Origin: an uncultured Oscillospiraceae bacterium
GTDB taxonomy: Bacteria > Bacillota > Clostridia > Oscillospirales > Oscillospiraceae
Length of the DNA: 63,063 nucleotides
Direction of reading: 5' to 3'
Assembly: GCA_947626785.1 (NCBI GenBank)
Contig: CANQTO010000012.1
Coordinates: forward strand, 1-63,063
A model generated the notes under the pieces. It had not been told where the DNA came from, ran no database searches, and was given only the letters and a program-made list of their open reading frames with translations. This document shows positions 37,055-45,641 of this stretch, piece after piece. Both the position numbers and the translations under genes were made by a program. Position 1 is the stretch's first letter; each line of letters opens with the position of its first letter.

Positions 37055-38377
37055 ATGGGCAGCCCCGCCAGAGAGGCCGCCCTGGAGGCCCTGCGCCGCT
37101 GCCGGCGGGACGGGGCCTGGTCGGCTGCCGCCGTGGACAGCGCCATCAAGACCCGGGATTTGGACAGCCGGGACGCCGCCCTGGCCTCCCGCCTTTGCCT
37201 GGGCGTAATGCAAAATACCGACTACTGTGATTATTATGTAAACCTATTTTACCGGGGCTCTCCCGCCTCCCTGGAGCCGCTGCTGCGGGATATCCTGCGG
37301 CTGGGGGTCTATCAGCTGCTGTTGACGGATAAGATCCCGCCCCGGGCGGCGGTGAACGAGAGCGTGGCCCTCTGCAAGGCGGCGGGTCTGGGCCGGGCCG
37401 CCGGTCTGGTCAACGCCATCCTGCGCCGGACGGCGGAGGCCCGGGAAAATTTGCCGGAGATCCCCGGGAAGGGGACGCCGGCCTATCTGGCCGTCCGGTA
37501 CAGCCACCCCCTCTGGCTGGCGGAGGAGCTCTGCCGGGAGCGGGGCTACGCCTTTACGGAGGCCTTTTTTGCCGCCAATGACCGGCCTGCCGGCCTGACC
37601 ATCCAGGTCAACAGCCTGAAGGTGTCGGAGCGGGACTATGTCCGGGCCCTGGACCGGGCCGGGATCGGCTGGGAGCGTTTTGAGGGCGTGCCCGGCTGCC
37701 TGCGCCTGGCCGGCGGGAGCGTGACGGAGCTGCCCGGCTGGGAGGAGGGCCTGTTCTATGTGCAGGACAGGGCCGCCCGGATGGCCGTGCTGGCCGCGGG
37801 GCCCAGGCCCGGGGAGCGGGTGCTGGACGCCTGCGCCGCCCCCGGCGGCAAGTCCTTTGCCGCCGCGATGGCCATGGAGAACAAGGGCAGCATTTTAGCC
37901 TGTGATATCCATGAGAAAAAGCTGGCCCTGGTGGCCGCCGGGGCCCGGCGGCTGGGGATCGGCATCCTGTCCACCGCCCTGCGGGACGCCCGGCGGCCCT
38001 CAGGGGACCCGGGGGGCTACGACCGCATTTTATGCGACGCGCCCTGCTCCGGCTTCGGCGTCCTCGGCAAGCGGCCGGAGATCCGCCGCAAGAGCCGGGA
38101 GGACATCGCCGGCCTGCCCGCCGTCCAGGCGGACATCCTGCGGGGCCTGGCCCCGCTGCTGCGGCCCGGCGGGGTGCTGCTGTACTCCACCTGCACGGTG
38201 CTGCGGCAGGAGAATGAAGATGTCGTCAGGGCCTTTTTGGCGGAGCACCCGGACTACGAGCCGGAGGACTTTGCCGTGGGGGACTGCCGTTCGGAAAACG
38301 GCATGGTCACCTTCTGGCCCCACATCGACGGGACGGACGGCTTCTTTGCCGCCCGCTTGAGGAGGAGAGAGGCTTGA
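37055..38377 (+). CDS. rsmB: 16S rRNA m5C967 methyltransferase
   Basis: 440 residues: N-terminal NusB-like RNA-binding domain (1-145), then a SAM methyltransferase with motif I DACAAPGGKSFAAA, motif IV CDAPCSGFGVLGKRPEIRRKS (catalytic Cys) and motif VI LLYSTCTVLRQENEDVV (second Cys). Length and domain order are typical. The stop overlaps rlmN as TTGA. Confidence 0.95.
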   Translation: MGSPAREAALEALRRCRRDGAWSAAAVDSAIKTRDLDSRDAALASRLCLGVMQNTDYCDYYVNLFYRGSPASLEPLLRDILRLGVYQLLLTDKIPPRAAVNESVALCKAAGLGRAAGLVNAILRRTAEARENLPEIPGKGTPAYLAVRYSHPLWLAEELCRERGYAFTEAFFAANDRPAGLTIQVNSLKVSERDYVRALDRAGIGWERFEGVPGCLRLAGGSVTELPGWEEGLFYVQDRAARMAVLAAGPRPGERVLDACAAPGGKSFAAAMAMENKGSILACDIHEKKLALVAAGARRLGIGILSTALRDARRPSGDPGGYDRILCDAPCSGFGVLGKRPEIRRKSREDIAGLPAVQADILRGLAPLLRPGGVLLYSTCTVLRQENEDVVRAFLAEHPDYEPEDFAVGDCRSENGMVTFWPHIDGTDGFFAARLRRREA

Positions 38378-39399
38378 AAAAGGATATTCTCTCCCTGCTG
38401 CCGGAGGAGCTGGAGGAGGAACTGGCCGGGCTGGGGGAGCCCAGGTACCGGGCCAGGCAGATCTTCCGCTGGCTCAGCCGGGGCGTCCGGGACTTTGAGG
38501 AGATGAGCGATCAGCCCAAGGCCCTGCGGCAGAAGCTCCAGGAGAATTATACCCTCTACCGGCCAAAAGTGCTGACCAAGCAGGTCTCCCGGCTGGACGG
38601 GACCGTCAAGTACCTCTGGGAGCTGGCCGACGGCAACGCGGTGGAGACCGTGGTCATGAGCTATAAGCACGGCAACACCGTGTGCATCTCCTCCCAGGTG
38701 GGCTGCCGCCAGGGCTGCGCCTTCTGCGCCTCCACCATCGGGGGCCTGGTCCGGGGCCTGGAGCCCTCGGAGATGCTGGACGAGGTGCTCTTCTCCCAGC
38801 TGGACTCGGGCAAGCCCATCTCCAACATCGTGCTGATGGGCATCGGGGAGCCCCTGGACAACTACGACAATGTGCTGCGCTTCCTGCGCTTGGTCAACCG
38901 GCCGGAGGGGATGAACATCGGCATGCGCCACATCTCTCTGTCCACCTGCGGGCTGACGGAGCGCTTTGAGCAGCTGGCGGAGGAAAACTTGCAGCTGACC
39001 CTCTCCGTCTCCCTCCACGCGCCGGACGACGAGACCCGCTCCGCCCTCATGCCTGCCAACCGGGGCCGGGGGGTGGAGCAGCTGATGGACAGCTGCCGGC
39101 GCTATTATGAGAAGACGGGGCGGCGCATCTCCTTTGAGTACGCCATGATCGACGGCGTGAACGACACGCCCTACCACGCCCGGCTGCTGGCCCAGAGGGT
39201 CCGGGGGCTGGGGGCCCATGTGAACCTGATCCCCTTGAACCACGTGGAGGAGCGGCAGTTTAAGCCCTCCACCCCGGAGCACATGCGGCAGTTTATCCGG
39301 ATCTTGGAGGACGAGAAGGTCAATGTGACCGTGCGGCGGAAGCTGGGCGGGGACATCGACGCCTCCTGCGGCCAGCTTAGGCGCAGGAGGGAACAGTAA
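38374..39399 (+). CDS. rlmN: 23S rRNA m2A2503 / tRNA m2A37 methyltransferase (radical SAM)
   Basis: 341 residues. Radical SAM cluster motif CRQGCAFCAST near residue 112, GMGEPL-like segment MGIGEPLDNYDNV, and the catalytic Cys near the C-terminus (DIDASCGQLR). The TTG start overlaps the rsmB stop. The absence of Cfr-specific hallmarks and the operon position support RlmN rather than Cfr. Confidence 0.95.
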   Translation: MKKDILSLLPEELEEELAGLGEPRYRARQIFRWLSRGVRDFEEMSDQPKALRQKLQENYTLYRPKVLTKQVSRLDGTVKYLWELADGNAVETVVMSYKHGNTVCISSQVGCRQGCAFCASTIGGLVRGLEPSEMLDEVLFSQLDSGKPISNIVLMGIGEPLDNYDNVLRFLRLVNRPEGMNIGMRHISLSTCGLTERFEQLAEENLQLTLSVSLHAPDDETRSALMPANRGRGVEQLMDSCRRYYEKTGRRISFEYAMIDGVNDTPYHARLLAQRVRGLGAHVNLIPLNHVEERQFKPSTPEHMRQFIRILEDEKVNVTVRRKLGGDIDASCGQLRRRREQ

Positions 39400-39426
39400 A
39401 AAATAAGAAGGGCGGGATGCCGGCGG

Positions 39427-40173
39427 ATGAAAAGCTATGGACTGACCGACAAGGGCAGGATCCGGAAGGACAACCAGGACTGTTTCATTATAGAGAAATG
39501 CGAGGCGAAGGACTGTCTGGTGGTCGCCCTCTGCGACGGCATGGGCGGCGCCAAAGCCGGAGGTCTGGCAAGCCGCCTGTCCAACAAGGCCTTTATCAGC
39601 TATATCTTCTCCCGCCTGATCTCCCGGGTGAACCGGACGCCCAACTACCGGGAGATCCTCCAGGCCGCCTGCGCCGAGGCCAACGGCGTGGCCTATGAGT
39701 ACTCCCAGTTCGACGAGGAGTTCAGCGGCATGGGGACCACCATCGTGGGCGGTGTGATAAGAAACGGCGGCAACGGGTATATTATCAACGTGGGCGACAG
39801 CCGGGCCTACCACATCTCCCGCCGGGGCAATTTCATCAAGCAGATCACCAGAGACCACTCCCTGGTGGAGGAACTGCTGGAGTACGGGGCCATCACCCCG
39901 GAGCAGGCCAAGACCCACCCCCAGCGGAGCGTGATCACCCGGGCCTTGGGCTCGGACCCCAAGGTGGAGGCGGACTATTTCGAGTTCTTTCTCCTGAGCG
40001 GGGACTTTCTGCTGCTGTGCTCGGACGGGCTGTCCAACACCATCAGCGACCAGGAGATGCTGGACTTTGCCCGCATCAACCCGGACCCGGAGCGCCTGTG
40101 CCGGGCGCTGATGATCGAGGCCCTAGAGCGGGGCGCCAGGGACAACGTGACCGTTGTGGCGGTCATGCGCTGA
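39427..40173 (+). CDS. stp: PP2C-type Ser/Thr protein phosphatase Stp/PrpC
   Basis: 248 residues. PP2C metal-binding motifs TDKGRIRKDNQDCF, VALCDGMGGAKAG, INVGDSRAYHI, LLLCSDGLSNTI and GARDNVTVVAV are complete. It reverses phosphorylation by the PASTA kinase encoded 20 bp downstream. Confidence 0.95.
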   Translation: MKSYGLTDKGRIRKDNQDCFIIEKCEAKDCLVVALCDGMGGAKAGGLASRLSNKAFISYIFSRLISRVNRTPNYREILQAACAEANGVAYEYSQFDEEFSGMGTTIVGGVIRNGGNGYIINVGDSRAYHISRRGNFIKQITRDHSLVEELLEYGAITPEQAKTHPQRSVITRALGSDPKVEADYFEFFLLSGDFLLLCSDGLSNTISDQEMLDFARINPDPERLCRALMIEALERGARDNVTVVAVMR

Positions 40174-40193
40174 GGCACGGAATGGAGACAAAC

Positions 40194-41903
40194 ATGGACG
40201 CAAACATGGATACGAACGATAAACTGATCGGGCAGCTGCTGGACGAGCGGTATCAGATCGAGGCCGTGATCGGCGAGGGCGGGATGGCCAAGGTCTACCG
40301 GGCCATGGACAACCGGCTCAACCGCTACGTGGCGGTGAAGGTGATGCGGGAGGAACAGGCGGCCGACGAGGAGTTCCGCCGGCGCTTCTGCGCGGAGTCC
40401 CAGGCAGTCGCCATGCTGTCCCACCCCAATATCGTGGCCGTCTACGATGTCAGCCACAGCGACGCTATGGAATACATAGTCATGGAGCTGGTGGAGGGCA
40501 TCACACTCAAGCAGTATATGGAGAAGAAGGGCGCGCTGGCCTGGAAAGAGGCGCTGCATTTTTCCAAGCAGATCGTCAAGGCCCTGGCCCACGCCCATGA
40601 GCGGGGGATCGTCCACCGGGACATCAAGCCCCAGAACATCATGCTGCTCCAGGACGGCACCATCAAGGTGGGGGACTTCGGCATCGCCGCGCTGGAAAAT
40701 GAGATGAGCGAGGGCGGCCAGGGCCAGGCCATCGGCTCCATCCACTATATCGCCCCGGAGCAGGCCCGGGGGGAATACCCCGACGCCCGGAGCGACCTGT
40801 ACTCTTTGGGCGTGGTGCTCTATGAGATGCTGACCGGGACCAAGCCCTACACCGGGGACACCCTGGGTGAGATCGCCGTCAAGCATATGAACGCCGATCC
40901 CGTGCCCATCCTGGAGCTGGCCCCGGAGGTGCCCGAGGAGCTGGTGGACATCACCATGAAGGCCATGACCGCCGACATCGAGCAGCGCTACCAGTCCGCA
41001 AACGAGCTGCTGGAGGACCTGGACCGCTTTACCCAGAACCAGCTGAGCCTGGAGGCCGCTCAGGAGGAAGAGGAGGAGCCGGAGACCTTCGAGAACCCGG
41101 ACGTGGTGCCTATCCGCTCCGCCAGCGAGCTGTCCAAGGAGAAATACCGGCGGCGCCGCCGCCGGGCGGGCCGGGTGACCTATCTGGCCGGCAGCTTCTG
41201 CGTGATGGCGGCGGTGATCGGCCTGTTCGTGTTCCTGTGGAATTTCTGGCTGGGGGAGATCTTCGCCCCCGCCGAGCGGGTCCGCCTGCCCAACTTCGTG
41301 GGCACCCGCTACGACGCTTTGGTAAACACGCCGGATTTCGGCATGTATAATTTCGAAGTGGTCTTTGTGGTGGACACCGAGGCGGAGCCGGGGATCGTTC
41401 TGAGCCAGACGCCGGAGCCCGACCGGAGCATCATGCAGACCGAGGAGGGCATCAAGGTGGAGCTGACCGTCAGCAGCGGCGTGCGCCTCAGCCAGGTCCC
41501 CGAGGTGATCAACACCGACTACCGGGAGGCCGCGGGCCTGCTGCGTCAGGCGGGCTTCATCGTGGAGGTGCAGAACGCCCAGTCCGACAGCGTCACCAAG
41601 GACTATGTGATCGACGTGGACCCCGGCGTGGGGGAGGAGCTGAGCCCCAACACCACCGTGTATCTGACGGTGAGCACCGGGCCGGAGATCTCCTACGTGA
41701 CCATGCCCAACCTGATCGGCCTGACCGAGAGCGGGGCTATCTCCCAGCTGGAGAGTGGCCGCCTGAGCTACGGCGGATCTGACCGCCTGCCCAGCGGGCT
41801 CCAGGCCGGTACGGTCATCGGCCAGAGCATCGAGGCCTTCTCAGAGGTGGAGGAGCACAGCAAGGTGATCCTCCAGGTCTCCAGCGGACCGGAGGAAGGA
41901 TGA
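40194..41903 (+). CDS. prkC: Ser/Thr protein kinase with PASTA domains
   Basis: 569 residues: kinase domain with G-loop GEGGMAKVY (27-35), ATP Lys K49, catalytic HRDIKPQN near 140 and DFG; juxtamembrane acidic stretch; one membrane helix (about 328-350); three PASTA repeats outside (VRLPNFVGTRYDALV, RLSQVPEVINTDYREAAGLLRQAGF, VTMPNLIGLTESGAISQLESG). It senses muropeptides or lipid II. ATG 40194 has GGAG 6 nt upstream. The stop overlaps rsgA (ATGA). Confidence 0.95.
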   Translation: MDANMDTNDKLIGQLLDERYQIEAVIGEGGMAKVYRAMDNRLNRYVAVKVMREEQAADEEFRRRFCAESQAVAMLSHPNIVAVYDVSHSDAMEYIVMELVEGITLKQYMEKKGALAWKEALHFSKQIVKALAHAHERGIVHRDIKPQNIMLLQDGTIKVGDFGIAALENEMSEGGQGQAIGSIHYIAPEQARGEYPDARSDLYSLGVVLYEMLTGTKPYTGDTLGEIAVKHMNADPVPILELAPEVPEELVDITMKAMTADIEQRYQSANELLEDLDRFTQNQLSLEAAQEEEEEPETFENPDVVPIRSASELSKEKYRRRRRRAGRVTYLAGSFCVMAAVIGLFVFLWNFWLGEIFAPAERVRLPNFVGTRYDALVNTPDFGMYNFEVVFVVDTEAEPGIVLSQTPEPDRSIMQTEEGIKVELTVSSGVRLSQVPEVINTDYREAAGLLRQAGFIVEVQNAQSDSVTKDYVIDVDPGVGEELSPNTTVYLTVSTGPEISYVTMPNLIGLTESGAISQLESGRLSYGGSDRLPSGLQAGTVIGQSIEAFSEVEEHSKVILQVSSGPEEG

Positions 41904-42787
41904 GAGAGGGCGTTATCGTCAAGGCCCTCAGCGGCTTTTACACGGTGCAGACGGCCGAGGGGCCCCTCTCCTGCAAGGCCCGGGGCCGCTTCCGCCTGGA
42001 CGGCACCTCGCCCCTGGTGGGGGACCGGGTGCTGTGCAGCGTGGACGAGACCGGCCGGGGCCGGGTGGACCGGCTGCTACCCCGGCGAAACTTCTTCGTC
42101 CGGCCGGCGGTGGCCAATGTGGACGCACTGGTCTTCGTGGCGGCCAATGCCAACCCTGTGACGGACCCCTTCCTCATCGACCGGGTCTCCGCCATCGCCC
42201 GGGACAACGGCTGCCAGCTGATCGTCTGCCTGAACAAGGCGGATCTGGACCCGGCGGAGGAGCTCTGGGAGACCTATACCCTGGCGGGCTTCCCGGTGCT
42301 GCGCACCAGCGCCGAGACAGGCCAGGGCGTGGAGGAGCTCAGGTCCCTGCTGCGGGGAAAGATCAGCGCCTTCACCGGCAACTCCGGCGTGGGCAAATCC
42401 AGCCTCTTAAACCGGCTGCTGCCGGGGATCGACTTGAAGACGGCCCAGGTCAGCGAGAAGCTGGGCCGGGGCAAGCACACCACCCGGCACGTGGAGCTGT
42501 TCCGCCTGGAGGAGGGGAGCTATATCGCCGACACCCCGGGCTTTGCCTCCTTTGACGTGGAGCAGATGAAGCCCATCCCCAAGGAGCGGCTCCAATACGT
42601 CTTCCCGGATTTCGAGCCCTACATAGGCGCTTGCCGCTTCCAAGACTGCGCCCACCTGAAGGAGCCGGGCTGCGCCCTGCGGCAGGCCCTGGCCGAGGGA
42701 AAGATCGCCCCCAGCCGCTACCGCTCCTATGAGCGGCTCTACGAGATCAGCGCCCAGTACAAGGACTGGGAGCTGCCGGAATCATAA
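41900..42787 (+). CDS. rsgA: Ribosome small-subunit-dependent GTPase A
   Basis: 295 residues: OB fold (1-75), circularly permuted GTPase with G4 NKAD before G1 GNSGVGKSSLLN and G3 DTPGF, then a zinc domain (CRFQDCAHLKEPGCALRQAL). Assists late 30S assembly. Follows prkC as in Bacillus. Ends at a terminator. Confidence 0.95.
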   Translation: MREGVIVKALSGFYTVQTAEGPLSCKARGRFRLDGTSPLVGDRVLCSVDETGRGRVDRLLPRRNFFVRPAVANVDALVFVAANANPVTDPFLIDRVSAIARDNGCQLIVCLNKADLDPAEELWETYTLAGFPVLRTSAETGQGVEELRSLLRGKISAFTGNSGVGKSSLLNRLLPGIDLKTAQVSEKLGRGKHTTRHVELFRLEEGSYIADTPGFASFDVEQMKPIPKERLQYVFPDFEPYIGACRFQDCAHLKEPGCALRQALAEGKIAPSRYRSYERLYEISAQYKDWELPES

Positions 42788-42803
42788 AACCTTGTGATGA
42801 ATG

Positions 42804-42857
42804 ACCGCCCTCCCGCGTATACTGTAGAGAATACAGCAGGCGCAGGGGGGCGGTTTT
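42804..42857 (+). terminator. Terminator after rsgA
   Basis: ACCGCCCTCC (42804-42813) pairs with GGGGGGCGGT (42845-42854) followed by TTTT; an inner hairpin (CTGTAGAGAATACAG) extends the structure. The start codon of the next small gene lies immediately after. Confidence 0.65.
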
Positions 42858-42858
42858 T

Positions 42859-43011
42859 GTGCGCAGAGGACGGGGCGGCATCTGGGGCTGCGCTGCCATC
42901 GCGGCGGGGCTGATGATCATTCTGGCGCTGATCCTGCCGACGGAGTTCTGGTGGTTCCTGGCCGCCGCGGCGCTGATCGCCCTGGGGATCTGGTATATCC
43001 GCGGCTGTTAA
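42859..43011 (+). CDS. 50-aa membrane miniprotein upstream of spoVM
   Basis: GTG start, 50 residues: MRRGRGGIWGCAAIAAGLMI, a first hydrophobic helix, PTEFWW turn, and a second hydrophobic helix ending in WYIRGC. A two-helix membrane hairpin with a basic N-terminus and C-terminal Cys. I believe similar peptides occur in related Oscillospirales at this place but cannot verify it. In Bacillus this slot holds rpe-thiN. The ribosome site is weak; GGGGGG in the terminator stem may serve as one. Confidence 0.6.
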   Translation: MRRGRGGIWGCAAIAAGLMIILALILPTEFWWFLAAAALIALGIWYIRGC

Positions 43012-43033
43012 GCTGTTAAGGGGAGGGAAAGAG

Positions 43034-43105
43034 ATGAAAATTGTGGTTTTGAAGCTGCCGCGCTTCCTGTCGCGGCTGCTGGAGCGAATGAGGAAAAAGG
43101 AGTAG
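43034..43105 (+). CDS. spoVM: Stage V sporulation protein M (SpoVM), 23 aa
   Basis: MKIVVLKLPRFLSRLLERMRKKE. The Bacillus SpoVM starts MKFYTIKLPKFLGGIV, and the shared K-LP-FL core with an amphipathic basic helix is clear. SpoVM binds the convex forespore membrane and recruits SpoIVA for coat and cortex assembly. Its location after stp-prkC-rsgA matches the Bacillus order, and the following gene is SipL-like, another SpoIVA partner. GGGGAGGGAAAGAG gives a ribosome site. Confidence 0.85.
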   Translation: MKIVVLKLPRFLSRLLERMRKKE

Positions 43106-43119
43106 ACATACTCCTTTTT
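43094..43119 (+). terminator. Terminator overlapping the spoVM stop
   Basis: AAAAAGGAGTA, loop GACA, TACTCCTTTTT then more T. The 5' arm contains the last codons of spoVM. Confidence 0.8.
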
Positions 43120-43164
43120 TTCTTTGCATATCCTGTACAAACTGTGCAGCAAGGAGAGGCAGCT

Positions 43165-44667
43165 ATGGAAATCAATTTTGAACATAAAAGCACCGGGGCC
43201 TACCGGGAGGTCTCCCACCAGATCAAACGGGTACAGGAGAGCGCGGAGAGCGTAGTCCCCGACACCAACGACGATATCGGCCGCATCGCCTCCGTGCAGA
43301 GCTCCGTGCTCCTCAAGAGCAAGGACGTGACCGGCCGGGGCGTCACCGTGACCGGGGAGATCACCACGGCGCTGCTGTATATCACCGAGAGCGAGAGCGG
43401 CGTGGCCGCCCTGCGCCTGACCAAGGGCTTCGAGATGGAGTACGAGCTGGGGGAGGTGGACGCGGACACCGTCGCCCAGATCCATCTGGCCGTGACCAAC
43501 ACAGAGGCCCGGGTCCTGAACCCCCGGAAGGTCTCCGTCACCGTGGAGCTGACAGGTGAGCTCAGCTGCTACCGGCCGGAGAGCGTCCGGGTGGAGACCG
43601 CCCTGCCGCCGGAGGCGGAGCAAGAGCTGCACCTGAAGGTAGAGACGGCGGAGGCCGTGGTGGTCAAGGCTGTCTGCGAAAAGACCTTCGCCGTCAACGA
43701 GCAGTACGTCTTCCCCGGCGGCAAGCCGGTCCCCGCCCAGCTGGTGTTCCAGCGCCCGGAGTTCTGCGTGACGGATACGGAGAGCGTGGGCAGCCGGATG
43801 ATCCTGCGGGGGGAACTGCATTTGACGGTGGGCTACCTGTCCAACGAGGCCGCCTACCCCCTGACGGCGGAATTCAGCTCGCCCTTCTCCCAGATCGTAG
43901 ACCTGGGGGAGGAGGAACTGGACGGCTGCAGCGCCCTCATCGAGCTGACCTCCGCCTATTACGACCTGATCGAGACTATCAGCGGGGAGAAGGCTCTGGA
44001 CGCGGAGCTGCACGCGGTGGTGCAGCTGGCGGCCCGCCGCCGCCAGAGCCTGCGCTATGTGTCCGACGCCTACTCCAACCGGATGCCCGCCCAGTGCAGC
44101 GTCCAGGGGGGCCAGATCAGCACCGAGGCCCAGCTGCTGCGCGGCCGCCTCAGTGCCGCCGAGCGGCTGGAGATCTCCGAGGACTGCGAGGATGTGCTCT
44201 GTGTGTTCAGCGGCGTGAGCCAGGCGGCTGCCGCCCCCGGCAAGCTCAGCGCCTCGGTGGCTCTGGATATCGTCTACCGGAGCCGGGAGGGGAGCCTGTC
44301 CTGCGCCCGTCGCCTGGTGAACCTGGAGGGGGAGGGGCCCGCCGGACCCGCCCGGCTTCTCAGCGCCCGGCTCAGCGAAGCGGCGCTGCGGCCGGAGGGC
44401 GGCGCACTGGACTGCCGCCTGACGGTGGAGCTGAGCTGCCTGAGCGGCGCGTCGGCGGAGCTGGCAAGGGTGGAGAGCGTGAGCCTGGACGAGGAGGCGG
44501 CCTACGACCTGAGCCGTTTCCCCACGGTGACCCTGGTGCGCGCCGGGCAGGAGAGCCTATGGGAGCTGGCCAAACGCTACCACTCCAGCGTGGAGAGCAT
44601 CCAGGCCCTGAACGACCTGACCGAGGGTCTGGCCGGCCGTCTGCTGCTGGTCCCGAAAGAGCTATAA
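43165..44667 (+). CDS. SipL-like spore protein (DUF3794 repeats and LysM)
   Basis: 500 residues: three DUF3794-like segments (for example RIASVQSSVLLKSKDVTGRGVTVTGEITTALLYITE) and a C-terminal LysM domain (TLVRAGQESLWELAKRYHSSVESIQALNDL). Length and order match Clostridioides difficile SipL, which binds SpoIVA through LysM and localises the spore coat. Adjacency to spoVM supports the role. ATG 43165 has AAGGAG upstream. Ends at a strong terminator. Confidence 0.8.
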   Translation: MEINFEHKSTGAYREVSHQIKRVQESAESVVPDTNDDIGRIASVQSSVLLKSKDVTGRGVTVTGEITTALLYITESESGVAALRLTKGFEMEYELGEVDADTVAQIHLAVTNTEARVLNPRKVSVTVELTGELSCYRPESVRVETALPPEAEQELHLKVETAEAVVVKAVCEKTFAVNEQYVFPGGKPVPAQLVFQRPEFCVTDTESVGSRMILRGELHLTVGYLSNEAAYPLTAEFSSPFSQIVDLGEEELDGCSALIELTSAYYDLIETISGEKALDAELHAVVQLAARRRQSLRYVSDAYSNRMPAQCSVQGGQISTEAQLLRGRLSAAERLEISEDCEDVLCVFSGVSQAAAAPGKLSASVALDIVYRSREGSLSCARRLVNLEGEGPAGPARLLSARLSEAALRPEGGALDCRLTVELSCLSGASAELARVESVSLDEEAAYDLSRFPTVTLVRAGQESLWELAKRYHSSVESIQALNDLTEGLAGRLLLVPKEL

Positions 44668-44695
44668 AGTTATGTAAATCAAATTATGTTAATGT

Positions 44696-44731
44696 AGCTC
44701 CATCGCCAGGTGCTTTCCTGGCGGTGGAGCT
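44696..44731 (+). terminator. Terminator after the SipL-like gene
   Basis: AGCTCCATCGCCAGG, 6-nt loop, CCTGGCGGTGGAGCT then TTTTT: 15 bp with one T-G pair. Confidence 0.92.
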
Positions 44732-44765
44732 TTTTTGGCAGCTGTAGAAAAGGAATATTTGCCCC

Positions 44766-44794
44766 TTGAAAGGTGTGCCGGCTTGTGCTAAAAT
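44766..44794 (+). promoter_or_regulatory. Promoter for yebC
   Basis: TTGAAA (44766-44771), 17-bp spacer, TAAAAT (44789-44794), 40 bp before the ATG. Confidence 0.7.
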
Positions 44795-44833
44795 AAGTAA
44801 GAAATATACTTTGCATAAGAGGAGCTGTGGCAT

Positions 44834-45574
44834 ATGTCCGGACATTCCAAATGGCATAACATACAGAAGACCAAGGGCGCGGCCGACGCCAAGCGGGCCC
44901 AGGCCTTCACCAAGATCGCCCGCGAGATGATCGTGGCGGTGAAGGAGGGCGGCAGCGGCGACCCCCGGAGCAATTCCAAGCTGGCGGCTGTGGTGGCCAA
45001 GGCCAAGGCGGCCAACATGCCCAACGACAACATCAAGCGCACCATCGACAAAGCCCTGGGCGCGGGCAACACCGAAAACTACGAGAAGATCACCTATGAG
45101 GGCTACGGCCCCTGCGGCGTGGCCGTCATTGTGGAGACCATGACCGATAACCGCAACCGCACCGCCGGCGAGATGCGGCACTATTTCGACAAGTACGGCG
45201 GCAACATGGGCGCGGCCAACTGCGTGTCCTGGTCCTTCGACAAGAAGGGCGTCATCGTCATTGACAACGAAGACGAGGACCTGGACGAGGATACCGTGAT
45301 GATGGACGCGCTGGAGGCCGGCGCCGCCGACTTCGAGGCGGAGGACGACGTGATGACCGTCTACACCGGCGTGGACGAGGTGGCCGCCGTGGCCGACGCG
45401 CTGACCGCCGCCGGGTACAAGCTGCTCTCCGCCCAGGTGGAGATGCTGCCCCAGAACGGCTACATCAAGCTGACCAACGAGGACGACATCAAGAACATGC
45501 AGAAGATGCTGGATATGTTCGAGGACAACGAGGATGTCCAGAACGTCTGGCACAACTGGGAAGACGCGGAATAA
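44834..45574 (+). CDS. yebC: YebC/PmpR-family protein (TACO1-like)
   Basis: 246 residues. MSGHSKWHNIQKTKGAADAKRAQAFTKIAREMIVAVKEGG is the invariant family N-terminus, and NMPNDNIKRTIDKALG follows. Long described as a transcriptional regulator; recent work links the family to translation at proline stretches. Own promoter and terminator make it a single-gene unit. Confidence 0.95.
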   Translation: MSGHSKWHNIQKTKGAADAKRAQAFTKIAREMIVAVKEGGSGDPRSNSKLAAVVAKAKAANMPNDNIKRTIDKALGAGNTENYEKITYEGYGPCGVAVIVETMTDNRNRTAGEMRHYFDKYGGNMGAANCVSWSFDKKGVIVIDNEDEDLDEDTVMMDALEAGAADFEAEDDVMTVYTGVDEVAAVADALTAAGYKLLSAQVEMLPQNGYIKLTNEDDIKNMQKMLDMFEDNEDVQNVWHNWEDAE

Positions 45575-45592
45575 ACACGTACTTCACCCTCA

Positions 45593-45620
45593 AACAGCGG
45601 ATGTTTTCACATCCGCTGTT
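45593..45620 (+). terminator. Terminator after yebC
   Basis: AACAGCGGATG, loop TTTTCA, CATCCGCTGTT then TTT: 11 perfect pairs. Confidence 0.88.
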
Positions 45621-45641
45621 TTTCTGAAAGGCGGAGCTGTC

